From: Microbispora rosea
Lineage (GTDB): Bacteria; Actinomycetota; Actinomycetes; Streptosporangiales; Streptosporangiaceae
Length of the DNA: 64,000 nucleotides
Assembly: GCF_900156315.1 (NCBI RefSeq)
Contig: NZ_FTNI01000036.1
Coordinates: 1 to 64,000 of the forward strand
Direction: 5' to 3'
This document shows, piece after piece, positions 1 to 10,000 of this stretch. A model generated the notes under the pieces. That model was given only the letters and a program-made list of their open reading frames with translations, searched no databases and was not told the origin of the DNA. Each line of letters begins with the position of its first letter. The stretch's first letter is position 1. Both the position numbers and the translations under genes were made by a program.

Positions 1-300
1 GCCGACGACCCGGCCAAGACCATCGGCCCCGAATACCTCGGCTGGAAGCCGCACCTGATCAGCGACTCCTCCACCGGCGCGGTCGCCGCCGGCGAGCCGG
101 TCTCCAGTGTCGTCTCCGACGGCACCGGAGCCCCCGAGGTGGGCCTGAAGGGCCAGGAACTGCTGGTCTCCTCCGCCAACTCCGCCGACGAGATCGGCAC
201 CTCGCAGGTCAACGCCGACCTCGCCCTGCGCACCCCCGCCGACGTCGCCGCCGGCGAATACCACTCCACCATCACCCTGTCGCTGTTCAACCAGTCCTGA
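1..300 (+). CDS. C-terminal end of a secreted/surface protein (WxL-like), partial
   Basis: The reading frame is open from the first base to the TGA at 298-300, giving 99 residues of a protein that begins outside the window. The tail is rich in small residues. It ends in a beta-strand pattern (NADLALRTPADVAAGEYHS, then an alternating hydrophobic strand) typical of the terminal Ig-like or WxL-like domain of actinobacterial surface proteins, where a PADxxAGxY turn precedes the last strands. No membrane anchor or sortase motif follows. The exact family is uncertain because the N-terminal part is missing. Confidence 0.6.
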   Translation, partial: ADDPAKTIGPEYLGWKPHLISDSSTGAVAAGEPVSSVVSDGTGAPEVGLKGQELLVSSANSADEIGTSQVNADLALRTPADVAAGEYHSTITLSLFNQS

Positions 301-527
301 CCCGGCGGCCTCAAGGGCCGTCCACCCGGGGTGCCTCGTGACGAGAGTCGCGGGGCACCCGCTTCCTTTTCCGGCCGGTCTGCGCCAGGTCTGCGCGGAA
401 TACTCCCGGCGAAGTAGCCGTACGGCGGACGGAGCAGGATCGAGGTGCCTGTGGCCGGACGACGCGGCGCGGACGCGGCCCGGCCTAGCGTTGCGGGCGT
501 CAGCAAGCCTCGAAGGAAAGGGCCCGC

Positions 528-1685
528 ATGGCCGCATCCCCCACGGTGCCCGCACCCGCCTCCACCCCGGACACCCCGGTCCGCCGGACCGGCTGGATCG
601 CCGACCTCACGTTCGCCGTTCTCACCGTGGTCCTCTTCGTCGCCGTCGCCCTCGCCACGGGGGTGCACAACCCCTGGGACGGCCCGATCCCCCTCGCGCT
701 GTTCCTCGGCGTGCTCCTGCTCGTCCGGCGTCGATGGCCGATGACCGTGCTGCTGCTGTCGGTCGCCGCCGTCCTCACCTATCACCTGGGGCATTTCTCG
801 CCCGCCGGATGGATCTGGCCCGTCGCTGCGGCGTACTTCACCGCGGCCGCCAACTCGCGGGTGCGCTGGGTGGTCGCCGTCGGCGTCACCCAGCTCGTCT
901 ACTCCGCCGTGGACGCCCGGTGGATGATCGACAGGAACCTCGTCCGGTATCTCATGCACACGCTCGGTGAGGGACTGCTGCTCGCGGCCCTCGTCGCCGT
1001 GGGGCTCGCCTACGCCGCGTCGCAGCGCCGGGGCGGCCTGCTGCGCGAGGCCGAATATCGCGCCCGCGCCGCGGAGGAGCGACTGAGCGTCGCGCGCGAG
1101 GTGCACGACATCGTCGCCCACACGCTGGCCGTCGTCGGCGTCCACCTCAACGTCGCCGCCGACACCCTGCGGGAGGAGCCGGCCGAGGCCGCCGCCGCGC
1201 TGCGCCTGGCTCAGGACGTCAGGAACCGGGCGATGAAGGACCTCAACGCCCTCATCGCCCTCCTGCGGGAGGGCCCCGCCGGCACCGAGCCCCAGCCCGA
1301 CGTGTCATCGCTCGGCGCGCTCGTCGCCGACGCCCGCGCCGCCGGGCTCGACGTCGCCCTCCACGAACACGGGGACCTGTCCACGATCCCCGCCCCCGCG
1401 TCCGTCGCGGTCCACCGCATCGTGCAGGAGGCCCTCGCCAACACGCTCAGGCATTCGGGGGCGACCACGGCCCAGGTGGCGGTCGGCCGCCACCCGAGGT
1501 CGGTCACCGTCGAGGTCACCGACGACGGCAAGGGCGACCCGACCGGCGGCGGGATCACGGACGGGAACGGCCTCACCGGGATGCGCGAGCGGGTGCGCGC
1601 CCTCGGCGGGACGCTCACCGCCGGTCCGGCGCCCCGGGGATTCGCCGTGCGGGCCGAGATCCCTGTGGCAGGCTCTCCGGAGTGA
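528..1685 (+). CDS. Sensor histidine kinase, NarL/DesK type (HisKA_3)
   Basis: This is a 385-residue membrane kinase that autophosphorylates a histidine and passes the phosphate to the response regulator encoded next to it. Four or so hydrophobic segments fill residues 20-160. They are followed by the HisKA_3 dimerisation helix with REVHDIVAHTLAVVG, where H193 is the phospho-acceptor. The ATPase domain carries EALANTLRHSG (N box) and TDDGKGD (G1 box) before NGLTGMRERV. ATG 528 is preceded by GGAAAGGG. The stop overlaps the next start by 4 nt, so the two genes are co-transcribed. The sensed signal cannot be read from sequence. Confidence 0.93.
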   Translation: MAASPTVPAPASTPDTPVRRTGWIADLTFAVLTVVLFVAVALATGVHNPWDGPIPLALFLGVLLLVRRRWPMTVLLLSVAAVLTYHLGHFSPAGWIWPVAAAYFTAAANSRVRWVVAVGVTQLVYSAVDARWMIDRNLVRYLMHTLGEGLLLAALVAVGLAYAASQRRGGLLREAEYRARAAEERLSVAREVHDIVAHTLAVVGVHLNVAADTLREEPAEAAAALRLAQDVRNRAMKDLNALIALLREGPAGTEPQPDVSSLGALVADARAAGLDVALHEHGDLSTIPAPASVAVHRIVQEALANTLRHSGATTAQVAVGRHPRSVTVEVTDDGKGDPTGGGITDGNGLTGMRERVRALGGTLTAGPAPRGFAVRAEIPVAGSPE

Positions 1686-2338
1686 CGATCAGAGTGCTCC
1701 TCGCCGACGACCAGGCACTCGTGCGTGCGGGCTTCCGCAGCCTGCTGGCCCGCTCCCGGGACGTGGCCGTCGTCGGGGAGGCCGCCGACGGCGCCGAGGC
1801 CGTACGGCTGGCTGCGAGCACCCGCCCCGACCTCGTCCTCATGGACATCCGCATGCCGGGGACGGACGGCATCACGGCCACCCGGAGCATCGTCACCGGT
1901 CAGGGCTGCCGGGTCGTCATCCTCACGACCTTCGACACCGACGAGCACGTCTTCGCCGCGCTGCGCGCCGGAGCCAGCGGCTTCCTGACCAAGGACGTCG
2001 AACCGGCCGAGCTGCGCCGCGCGGTGGCCGCCGTGGCCGCCGGGGACGCGCTCCTGTCTCCCGGCGTCACCCGCCGCGTCATCGAGCGGTTCGCCCGGCG
2101 GCAGGACCTCGCGCCCGACGCCGAGGAGCGGCTCGCCGCCCTCACCACTCGCGAGCGGGAAGTGGTGCGGCTCGTCGCGCTCGGCCTGTCCAACGGCGAG
2201 ATCGCCGAACGCCTGGTCATCAGCCCGCTGACCGCGAAGACCCACGTCGCCAGGGCCGTCGCCAAGCTGGACGTGCGCGACCGGGTGCAGCTCGTCATCC
2301 TGGCCTACGAGAGCGGCCTGGTGCGGCCAGGCGGCTGA
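1682..2338 (+). CDS. LuxR/NarL-family response regulator
   Basis: A 218-residue two-domain regulator. The receiver domain shows the acidic pair in LLADDQ, the phospho-acceptor D55 in VLMDIRMPG, and the conserved lysine in FLTKDVEP. The C-terminal LuxR helix-turn-helix begins at LTTREREVVRLVALGLSNGEIA and ends with VRDRVQLVILAYE. The GTG start at 1682 lies inside the stop of the kinase gene (GTGA overlap), which fixes the partner. It probably binds DNA as a phosphorylated dimer, but the target genes are not identifiable here. Confidence 0.94.
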   Translation: MTIRVLLADDQALVRAGFRSLLARSRDVAVVGEAADGAEAVRLAASTRPDLVLMDIRMPGTDGITATRSIVTGQGCRVVILTTFDTDEHVFAALRAGASGFLTKDVEPAELRRAVAAVAAGDALLSPGVTRRVIERFARRQDLAPDAEERLAALTTREREVVRLVALGLSNGEIAERLVISPLTAKTHVARAVAKLDVRDRVQLVILAYESGLVRPGG

Positions 2339-2349
2339 GGGGTCGCTGG

Positions 2350-3474
2350 TCAGGGCGTCGTGACCGCGGATTCGATGCTGCGGTGCCGGGCGGCGCCGTG
2401 CGCGAAATCGGGCACGCCCGAGGTGCCGCCATCGCGCAGGTCGTCCAGGAAGCGGTGGTAGGCGTGCGCGACCGCGTACGCCGGTGCGTCGGCGCGGGGG
2501 TCCAGCCGCGGAACGCGGACGTACGACTCCGGCACGGTCAGGGGAGCGAGCCCTGTGGATGCGCCGCGGGCGCCCTCGATGGTGACCGGGCTGAGCTGGA
2601 GATGACCGATGGGGGCGGTGACGACGAGGTCGCCCTCGGTGCCGTTGATCTCCCAGCGGAAGTTGGTGCCCCGGGAAACGCCTCCGCGGTAGTGGAAGGT
2701 GGCCACCGCGCCGCCCGGCACTCGTCCCGAGGCCACCACCTGGTCCGGGACGGTCATGGGGACGGGCCGCCCGCTCCCGGTGTCCACGGCCGACGTACGC
2801 CGGGACGCCAGGCCGATCCGCAGATCCTCCGGCTCGCCCAGGACGGACGCGAATCCGTCGAGGGTGTGCGCGAAGGGGATGGTCAGCAGCGTCATGCCGT
2901 TGGCGGGGTCGAGCACGTGGTGATCGCCGGGGCCGACGGTGCCGCCCCAGGCGCCGCCGGAGCCGACGACCGTCGTGGACAGCACCTCCCCCACGTAGCC
3001 GTCGGCCACGAGATCCCGCAGGTAGGCCAGGGCCGGGTGCGACCGCGCCTGGAGCCCGACGACGGTCGGCACCGCGCGGTCGTGCGCGTGCCGTGCCATG
3101 TCCTCGGCCTCCGCGAGCCCGTTGCCGAGCGGCCACTCGCACAGCACGCTCTTGCCGGCGCTCAGCGCCGTCCGCACCAGGTCCCGGTGGTGCGGCACCT
3201 TCACCGCCACGACCACGAGGTCCACCTCGTCGCAGGCGGCCAGTTCGGCGGCCGTCCCGAAGGTGCGCGCCACCCCGTGCTTGTGTCCTGAGCGCTCCGC
3301 CGACTCCTTCGAACTCGTGCTCAGGGCCCTCAGCTCGTAACCCGGGACGGCACGCAGGGCCGGCAGGTGAGAGCGCTCGGCCCAGCTTCCGGCGGCCCCG
3401 AGTCCGATGATCCCTACGCCGATCGGCCTCCCTGACCGGACCGTCCCGGCAAGCGGTGACGTGGACGTGTTCAT
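2350..3474 (-). CDS. Gfo/Idh/MocA-family NAD(P)-dependent oxidoreductase
   Basis: A 374-residue dehydrogenase of the glucose-fructose oxidoreductase/inositol dehydrogenase family. The N-terminal Rossmann fold carries GIIGLGAAG (residues about 22-30). The CEWPLG segment occupies the place of the usual EKP active-site motif, with W in place of K. The C-terminal half is the alpha/beta substrate domain. Its start overlaps the end of the upstream aldo/keto reductase gene by 4 nt, so the pair forms an operon divergent from a MarR regulator. The substrate is probably a small sugar or polyol, but this is inference. The replaced lysine means catalysis may differ from classical members. Confidence 0.85.
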   Translation of the reverse strand: MNTSTSPLAGTVRSGRPIGVGIIGLGAAGSWAERSHLPALRAVPGYELRALSTSSKESAERSGHKHGVARTFGTAAELAACDEVDLVVVAVKVPHHRDLVRTALSAGKSVLCEWPLGNGLAEAEDMARHAHDRAVPTVVGLQARSHPALAYLRDLVADGYVGEVLSTTVVGSGGAWGGTVGPGDHHVLDPANGMTLLTIPFAHTLDGFASVLGEPEDLRIGLASRRTSAVDTGSGRPVPMTVPDQVVASGRVPGGAVATFHYRGGVSRGTNFRWEINGTEGDLVVTAPIGHLQLSPVTIEGARGASTGLAPLTVPESYVRVPRLDPRADAPAYAVAHAYHRFLDDLRDGGTSGVPDFAHGAARHRSIESAVTTP

Positions 3475-4511
3475 GAGTCGCGGCCTTCTTTCTCTGTAGC
3501 CGGCTTCGGGGTGCGCTCGCTGTCCAGCAGCGCCATGAGGGATGCGGCGTACCGGGTCCCGGCCACCGCGCCGGCCGGGACGGCCTCGTCGATCGCGCGG
3601 AGGTCCGCTCCGGTCAGGGCGACGTCGGTCGCGGCCAGGGCCTCCTCGATGCGATGCGGCCGGCGGGCGCCCAGGACGGCCACGATGGTGCCGCGCTCGC
3701 GGTTCTGCGCGATGACCCAGGCGGTGGCGAGTTGCGCGACGCTGATGCCGTACGCGTCGGCGAGTGGCCGCAGCCGGTCCACGAGGGCGAGGTTCGCGGG
3801 GAGATTTCCGGGATAGACGCGGGGCAGCCAGTGGGCGCGCGGGTCACCCCCGGCGGGCTGCCGGTAGACGCCGGTGAGCAGGCCGTGCGCGAGGACTCCG
3901 TAGGCGGTGACGCCGATCCCCAGCTCGCGGCAGGTGTCCAGGATGCCGTTGGTCTCGGGATCACGGCTGAACAGGGAGTATTCGATCTGCACGTCGCAGA
4001 TCGGGTGCACGGCGTGGGCGCGGCGGATGGTCTCCGGCCCCACCTCGGAGAGCCCGATGTGGCGCACGTGCCCGGCGTGGACCAGCTCGGAGATCGCGCC
4101 GATCGTGTCCTCGATCGGGATGTCGGGGGCGAGGCGCGCGGGGCGGTAGATGTCGACGTGGTCGCTTCCGAGGCGGCGCAGCGAGTAGGCGAGCGCGTTC
4201 TTGACGTGGGCGGGCCTGCCCTCGATGCCGACGAAGGCTCCGTCGGGGCCGCGCAGAGCGCCGAACTTGACGCTCAGGAGCGCCTTGTCGCGATCACCCG
4301 GGCGGAGAGCCCGGCGGATGAGGTCCTCGTTGTGGCCCATGCCGTAGAAGTCGGCGGTGTCGAGGAGAGTGACGCCCGCGTCGAGGGCCGCGTGGATCGT
4401 GGCGACGGCGTCGGCCTCGTCGGCGGGGGCGGTGTGGTCGGACATGCCGGCGCAGCCCAGGGCGAGAGGGGCGGCCCGAGGGCCGCCGGTTCCAAGAGGT
4501 CGGGTGTGCAT
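3471..4511 (-). CDS. Aldo/keto reductase (AKR13-like)
   Basis: A 346-residue TIM-barrel NADPH-dependent carbonyl reductase. It shows LLDTADFYGMGHNED, holding the catalytic Asp and Tyr, then VKFG with the catalytic Lys and a C-terminal cofactor-binding region. Where most relatives have YYQHR, this protein reads YRPAR, so the usual active-site His is Ala. I recall this pattern from an actinobacterial subfamily, and the remaining tetrad is intact. It is the first gene of an operon with the Gfo/Idh oxidoreductase. It starts 75 bp from the first of two MarR operators, so repression by the divergent MarR protein is likely. Confidence 0.87.
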   Translation of the reverse strand: MHTRPLGTGGPRAAPLALGCAGMSDHTAPADEADAVATIHAALDAGVTLLDTADFYGMGHNEDLIRRALRPGDRDKALLSVKFGALRGPDGAFVGIEGRPAHVKNALAYSLRRLGSDHVDIYRPARLAPDIPIEDTIGAISELVHAGHVRHIGLSEVGPETIRRAHAVHPICDVQIEYSLFSRDPETNGILDTCRELGIGVTAYGVLAHGLLTGVYRQPAGGDPRAHWLPRVYPGNLPANLALVDRLRPLADAYGISVAQLATAWVIAQNRERGTIVAVLGARRPHRIEEALAATDVALTGADLRAIDEAVPAGAVAGTRYAASLMALLDSERTPKPATEKEGRDS

Positions 4512-4586
4512 GGCGCCTCCTGCGGGGCGAGAAGCAAGCGTGGACGGCCGCCGACAGGGCTGCCGTGGACGCAGCCACCTGTTAGC

Positions 4587-4629
4587 GTTGATATCTCAAC
4601 ATTAGGGAGAGGTGTGTTGATATGTCAAC
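4587..4629. promoter_or_regulatory. Tandem MarR operators GTTGATATSTCAAC
   Basis: Two 14-bp near-perfect palindromes, GTTGATATCTCAAC (4587-4600) and GTTGATATGTCAAC (4616-4629), lie 29 bp apart in the divergent gap between the aldo/keto reductase operon and the marR-type gene. The second covers the ATG of the regulator (4622-4624). A bound dimer there would block its own expression, while the first site is placed to repress the divergent operon. Confidence 0.85.
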
Positions 4630-5074
4630 GCGGGGAGAGCCGGCCGCTTCGAGCGAGGCCGCGACCGGAGCCGCGCCGGACCCCGTCGATTTCTGGGCCG
4701 CCTTCAAGCGCGCCCACGAGGTCGTCCGCGCCCGCGTGATCGCGGACACCGCCGAGGCGGCGGGCCTGTCCGAGCCCGACCTGTCGATCCTCGTCAACCT
4801 CGACAAGGCGGGAGGAGCTCTGCGCCAGAGCGAGCTCGCCGCGTCGCTCGGCTGGGATCGCACCCGCCTCTCCCACCAGCTCACCCGCATGAGCACCCGC
4901 GGGCTCGTCACCCGCGAGCGCACCGGCGGCGTCGTCGTCGCCCTCACCGACACCGGCCGCGCCGCCATCGCCGCCGCACAGCCCGGCCTGGACGCCGCCG
5001 TGCGCCGCCACTTCACCGGCAAGCTCTCCGCCCAGGAGATCGAGACGCTGGCCTCGGTGTTCGGCCGGTTCTAG
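4622..5074 (+). CDS. MarR-family transcriptional regulator
   Basis: A 150-residue winged-helix repressor. After a short polar N-terminus come the dimerisation helices and the recognition region LRQSELAASLGWDRTRLSHQ, followed by the wing ERTGGVVVALTDTGRAAIAAA, as in MarR proteins. ATG 4622 has GGGAGAGG 9 nt upstream and sits inside the second operator, a strong sign of autoregulation. It is divergent from the aldo/keto reductase-Gfo/Idh operon, its most likely target. The inducing ligand is unknown. Confidence 0.92.
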   Translation: MSTRGEPAASSEAATGAAPDPVDFWAAFKRAHEVVRARVIADTAEAAGLSEPDLSILVNLDKAGGALRQSELAASLGWDRTRLSHQLTRMSTRGLVTRERTGGVVVALTDTGRAAIAAAQPGLDAAVRRHFTGKLSAQEIETLASVFGRF

Positions 5075-5150
5075 CGAGGACAGGAACGCGAAGCCGTCGA
5101 CACCACGGAGGGAGCGCCATGATCTTTTTCTTGCACACTAAATTCAAGTA

Positions 5151-5179
5151 TTGACCTAAGTATCGAAGGCGATCATTCT
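5151..5179 (+). promoter_or_regulatory. Candidate promoter in an AT-rich island upstream of the GH64-like gene
   Basis: TTGACC (5151-5156) and CATTCT (5174-5179) are separated by 17 bp inside a markedly AT-rich stretch of otherwise GC-rich DNA. A hexamer AAGTAT is repeated at about 5147 and 5158, straddling the -35 box, as an operator might. The only downstream genes are the two secreted glycan-degrading proteins, so a carbohydrate-responsive repressor is a reasonable guess. Confidence 0.5.
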
Positions 5180-5226
5180 CGGGTCAGGGCTCGCCTCTGT
5201 TCACCCCCCGAAGAGGAATCGCCATC

Positions 5227-6999
5227 ATGAGAGAGCGTTCGACGATCCATCCCACGCGCCGCGCCCTGACGGCCGTGCTCAGCGCACTGGTCCTGGTCGT
5301 GGCCTGCGTCGTCGCGGCGGCGGCCACCTCCACGCCGGCCACGGCCGCGCCCGCGCTGCTGTCGCAGGGCAAGACCGCGACGGCCTCGTCCGCCGAGAAC
5401 GCCGGGACGCCCGCCTCGGCGGCGGTGGACGGCGACACCGGCACCCGGTGGTCCAGCACGTTCGGCGATCCGCAGTGGCTCCAGGTCGACCTCGGCACCA
5501 CGGCGACGCTGAGCCAGGTCATTCTCAGCTGGGAGGCCGCCTACGCCACGGCCTTCAAAATCCAGGTCTCCGGCAACGCCACCACCTGGACCGACCTCTA
5601 CAGCACGACCACCGGCACCGGCGGCACCCAGACCCTCACCGTCAACGGCACCGGCCGGTACGTCCGCGTGTACGGCACCGCCCGCGCCACCGGCTACGGC
5701 TACTCGCTGTGGGAGTTCCAGGTCTACGGCACGACGTCGAGCGGCGCCTGCGGCACGGCCGACGCCGCCCAGGGCAGGCCGGCGACCGCCTCCTCCACCG
5801 AGAACGCCGGCACGCCCGCCTCCGCGGCCGTCGACGGCAACGGCGCGACCCGCTGGTCCAGCACGTTCGGCGACCCGCAGTGGCTCCAGGTGGACCTCGG
5901 CTCGGCCACGACGATCTGCAAGGTCGTCCTGACCTGGGAGGCCGCCTACGCCACGGCCTTCAAGATCCAGGTCTCCGGCAACGCCACCACCTGGACCGAC
6001 CTCTACTCCACCACCACCGGCACCGGCGGCACCCAGACCCTCACCGTCAACGGCACCGGCCGGTACGTCCGCGTGTACGGCACCGCTCGCGCCACCGCGT
6101 ACGGCTACTCGCTGTGGAGCTTCACCGTGAACACCACGGGCGGCTCGACCGATCCGACGACCGGCCCGACGACCCCGCCCGACGCCTTCTGGGGCGACAC
6201 CTCGGCCATCCCGGCGGCCAGGAACGTCGTCATGGTCAAGATCCTCAACCGGACCAACGGCCAGTATCCCGACTCGCAGGTCTACTGGAGCTACAACGGC
6301 CAGGTCCACTCGATCGCCGAGCAGCCCTACTTCGACATGCCGGCCAACACGGCGGGCCGCATGTACTTCTACCTCGGCTCCCCCAACAGCCAGTACTACG
6401 ACTTCATCGAGTTCACCGTCGGTCCTTCGGTGTTCAACGGCAACACGACCCGGGTGGACGCGTTCGGCCTGAAGCTCGCGATGCGCCTGCACGCCCGCGA
6501 CGGCTACGACGTGGCGGTCGGCGAGGACTACGCCACCTTCGCCGAGTCCCGCGCGGCGACGTTCCAGCGGTTCGCCGACGAGGTGCCGGCCGAGTTCAAG
6601 CCGCTTGCCCAGGTGCAGGCGCCGTACCGCATCCCGGCCCCGGGGAGCGCGTCGATCTTCCAGCCCGGCGGGGCGTACGCGAACTACTTCACCGGCTACG
6701 CCGCCCAGCAGGGCGTGACGGCGACGACCTCACAGGTCACCGGGTGCGCCGGGCCGCTCGCCGAGGCGCCGAAGATGTGCGCGGCGCTCAACCGGCACGT
6801 CGCCGGGCTGTCCGACGCCCAGCAGTCGGACCCGTCGAACTACTACACGGCCGCGCCGGCGAACTACTACGCGAAGTTCTGGCACGACCACGCCATCGGC
6901 AAGCTCGCCTACGGCTTCCCCTACGACGACTACGCGGGCCATTCCTCGTTCATCTCGCACGGCGACCCGCAGTGGCTGCTGGTCGCGGTCGGCTGGTAA
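5227..6999 (+). CDS. Secreted protein: two F5/8-type C (CBM32-like) domains plus GH64/thaumatin-like domain
   Basis: A 590-residue exported protein. A Sec signal peptide (RRALTAVLSALVLVVA, cleavage near ATAAPA) precedes two discoidin domains at residues about 44-168 and 178-302. Each has the SQGKTATASS/DGDTGTRWSS opening and an SLWEFQVYG-type close. After a Thr/Pro linker the C-terminal 270 residues resemble the beta-1,3-glucanase GH64/thaumatin-like fold: PYFDMPANTAGRMYFYLGSP, FGLKLAMRLH and a final ISHGDPQWLLVAVGW. The likely role is binding and cleaving fungal or plant beta-glucan. The catalytic residues were not confirmed, so a binding-only role is possible. RBS AGAGGA precedes ATG 5227. 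The next gene starts 17 bp downstream. Confidence 0.75.
   Translation: MRERSTIHPTRRALTAVLSALVLVVACVVAAAATSTPATAAPALLSQGKTATASSAENAGTPASAAVDGDTGTRWSSTFGDPQWLQVDLGTTATLSQVILSWEAAYATAFKIQVSGNATTWTDLYSTTTGTGGTQTLTVNGTGRYVRVYGTARATGYGYSLWEFQVYGTTSSGACGTADAAQGRPATASSTENAGTPASAAVDGNGATRWSSTFGDPQWLQVDLGSATTICKVVLTWEAAYATAFKIQVSGNATTWTDLYSTTTGTGGTQTLTVNGTGRYVRVYGTARATAYGYSLWSFTVNTTGGSTDPTTGPTTPPDAFWGDTSAIPAARNVVMVKILNRTNGQYPDSQVYWSYNGQVHSIAEQPYFDMPANTAGRMYFYLGSPNSQYYDFIEFTVGPSVFNGNTTRVDAFGLKLAMRLHARDGYDVAVGEDYATFAESRAATFQRFADEVPAEFKPLAQVQAPYRIPAPGSASIFQPGGAYANYFTGYAAQQGVTATTSQVTGCAGPLAEAPKMCAALNRHVAGLSDAQQSDPSNYYTAAPANYYAKFWHDHAIGKLAYGFPYDDYAGHSSFISHGDPQWLLVAVGW
5356..5732 (+). repeat. Near-identical discoidin-coding repeat, copy 1
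   Basis: This stretch and 7122-7498 (offset 1766 bp) are almost identical at the nucleotide level across the first discoidin domain of two adjacent genes, including synonymous sites. That points to recent duplication or gene conversion rather than protein-level conservation alone. A second, less perfect pair covers about 5770-6130 and 7540-7905. Confidence 0.9.
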
Positions 7000-7016
7000 C
7001 GCAGGCAGGAGACGCC

Positions 7017-10000
7017 ATGACACACCCCCTCACGCTCCGGCGCGGGCTCTCCCTCATGCTGGCCGCGGCGCTCGCGCTGTTCGCGAGCGTCGTCGCCGGG
7101 CCCGCGTACGCCGCGCCCGTCCTGCTGTCGCAGGGCAAGACCGCGACGGCCTCGTCCGCCGAGAACGCCGGCACCCCCGCCTCGGCGGCGGTGGACGGCG
7201 ACACCGGCACCCGGTGGTCCAGCACGTTCGGCGATCCGCAGTGGCTCCAGGTCGACCTCGGCACCACGGCGACGCTGAGCCAGGTCGTCCTCAACTGGGA
7301 GGCCGCCTACGCCACGGCCTTCAAAATCCAGGTCTCCGACAACGCCACCACCTGGACCGACCTCTACAGCACGACCACCGGCACCGGCGGCACCCAGACC
7401 CTCAACGTGACCGGCTCGGGCAGATACATCCGGGTCTACGGCACCGCCCGCGCCACCGGCTACGGCTACTCGCTGTGGGAGTTCCAGGTCTACGGCACCA
7501 CCGGCACGTCCTCGGGCTGCACCGGCCCTGACGCCGCGCTGAACCGGACCGCGACCGCCTCGTCCACCGAGAACGCCGGGACGCCCGCCTCCGCGGCCGT
7601 CGACGGCGACGCCGGCACCCGCTGGTCCAGCGCCGCCGCCGACCCCCAGTGGCTCCAGGTCGACCTCGGCTCGGCCACGACGATCTGCAAGGTCGTCCTG
7701 ACCTGGGAGGCCGCCTACGCCACCACCTTCAAAATCCAGGTCTCCGACAACGCCACCACCTGGACCGACCTCTACAGCACGACCACCGGCACCGGCGGCA
7801 CCCAGACCCTCGACGTCACCGGCTCGGGCAGATACGTCCGGATGTACGGCACCGCCCGCGCCACCGGCTGGGGCTACTCGCTGTGGGAGTTCGCCGTCCA
7901 CACCAGCGGCGGCGGCACGACCGACCCGCCGCCGACCGGCACGCCGATCTCGGCGTACAAGCAGGTGACGGCCTCGTCCTGGGAGGGCGGCAACGCCCCG
8001 GCGGCCGCGCTCGACGGGCGGACGACGACCCGCTGGTCAAGCCAGTACTCCGACGACCAGTGGCTGCGGGTGGACCTCGGCGGCGCCGGGCACATCACCG
8101 GCGTCACGCTCAACTGGGAGTCCGCGTACGCCACCGGCTACCGCATCGAGGTGTCCGCCAACGGCACGTCATGGACGCCGATCCACACCACGACCAGCGG
8201 TAAGGGCGGCGTGGAGAACCTGAGCGTCACCGGCGACGGCCGCTACGTCCGCTTCGTCGGCACGGCGCGGGCGACGGGCTACGGCTACTCGCTCTGGGAG
8301 TTCCAGGTCTTCGGCACCGTAGACACGGCGGCCACGACCGCTCCCCTGCTGTCCGCGCCTGCCAAGGCCCCGGCGACCACCGGCCAGTTCGCGCTGTCCG
8401 CCCCCGCCGACAAGGCCATGATCACCGACACCCGGCGGCCCGCGTTCTCCTGGGCGGCCGTCTCCGGCGCGGTGCGCTACGAGGTCTGGCTGAACGTCAG
8501 CCGCACCGACTACGACTTCACCGCCTCGGGCAACCTGATCGACCTCTACACCAAGGTCGCCGAGCCGACCGGCACGAGCTACACGCCCACCTGGGACATC
8601 CCCGACCGGTGGACGTACAAGTGGTACGTCGTCGCGGTGAGCGGCTCGGGCGCGAGGACGACCTCGAACATCCGCACCTTCAGCCTCTACCTGCCCGACA
8701 TCGAGCAGGTCGCCGACGGCGTCCCGGTCGTCGGCGGCGCCCGCGACCTCAACAAGAACGGCACGGTCGAGCCGTACGAGAACTGGCGGCTGCCCGTCGA
8801 AACCCGCGTCAACGACCTTCTCGGCAGGATGACCCCCGAGGAGAAGGCGTACCAGATGTTCTACAACGCCCAGGCCTACCCGCTGTCGGGCTGGCACTTC
8901 GGCCCGGCGTTGCCGAACGACCTGCACGCCGTGCTGCTGAGCGCGTCCGGAACCCGGCTCGGCATCCCGCCCGTCTCCGCGGGCGACACCATCGCCGGAT
9001 ACCAGACCACCTATCCGCTGCAGAGCACGCTCGCGGCGGGCAAGGACTACGCGCTCGACTACAAGCTCGGCGACATGCAGCGCCGCGAAGAGCTGGAAGT
9101 CGGGGCGCGCGGCGTGCTCGGCCCGCTCGCCGAGGTCGGCACCAAGGTCCTCTACCCCCGCATCCAGGAGGGCAACGGCGAGAACGCCGACGTCGCGGCC
9201 GCCCAGGTCCGCGCGCTGGTGGCCGGGCTCCAGGGCGGCCCCGAGCTCAACCCCGCCTCGGTGCTGGCCACCGTCAAGCACTGGCCGGGCGAGGGCGCGG
9301 GCGGCGAGGCCGGCATCACCTACGACGCGGTGACGATCAAGTACCACATGATCCCGTTCAGGGCCGCGATGGAGGCCGGCGCCGTCAACATCATGCCCGG
9401 CTACGCCGGGAGCTCCTACCTCGACCCGGGCGGGTCGGGTGCGGGCGACAGCAAGCCGATCCTCGACTACCTGCGGAACAACCTCGGCTACACCGGTCTC
9501 ATCACCACCGACTGGCTGCCGTCGTCGGTCTGGGTCAAGGCCGCGAACGCCGGCTCCGACGTGATGGGCGGGGCCGACCCCGGAGCCACCGGGTTCACCA
9601 TGGCGACGTTCCTCGCAAACGTCCCGATCGCGCGGATCAACGACGCGGTGACCCGGATCCTGCGCCTCAAGTTCACGCTCGGCGTGTTCGAGCGCCCGTA
9701 CGGCGACCCGGTGAACGGGCCCTACCGCTTCCACCAGCCGTCGTACGTCGCGCTCGCCAACCAGGCCGCCCGGGAGTCCGTCACGCTGCTCAAGAACAAC
9801 GGCGCGCTGCCGCTGAAGCTCAAGGCGGGCGACAACGTCGTCGTCGCCGGTCCGCGGGCCACCGACGGCTCGGCCTGCTGCATCTGGACGAGCTTCTTCC
9901 ATCAGGAGTACGGCTCGCAGACCCTCCTGGACGCGGTCAGGGCGCGGGCGGCCACCGCGGGCGTCAACGTCTACCAGGACACCGGGCCTTCACCCAAGCT

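Noticed and set aside
8169..9902. Long minus-strand open frame opposite the GH3 gene
   Set aside because: It is a GC-driven shadow: no domain, no ribosome site, and Arg/Gly/Val-rich composition. The same reasoning applies to 40565-42160 on the plus strand and other long antisense frames.
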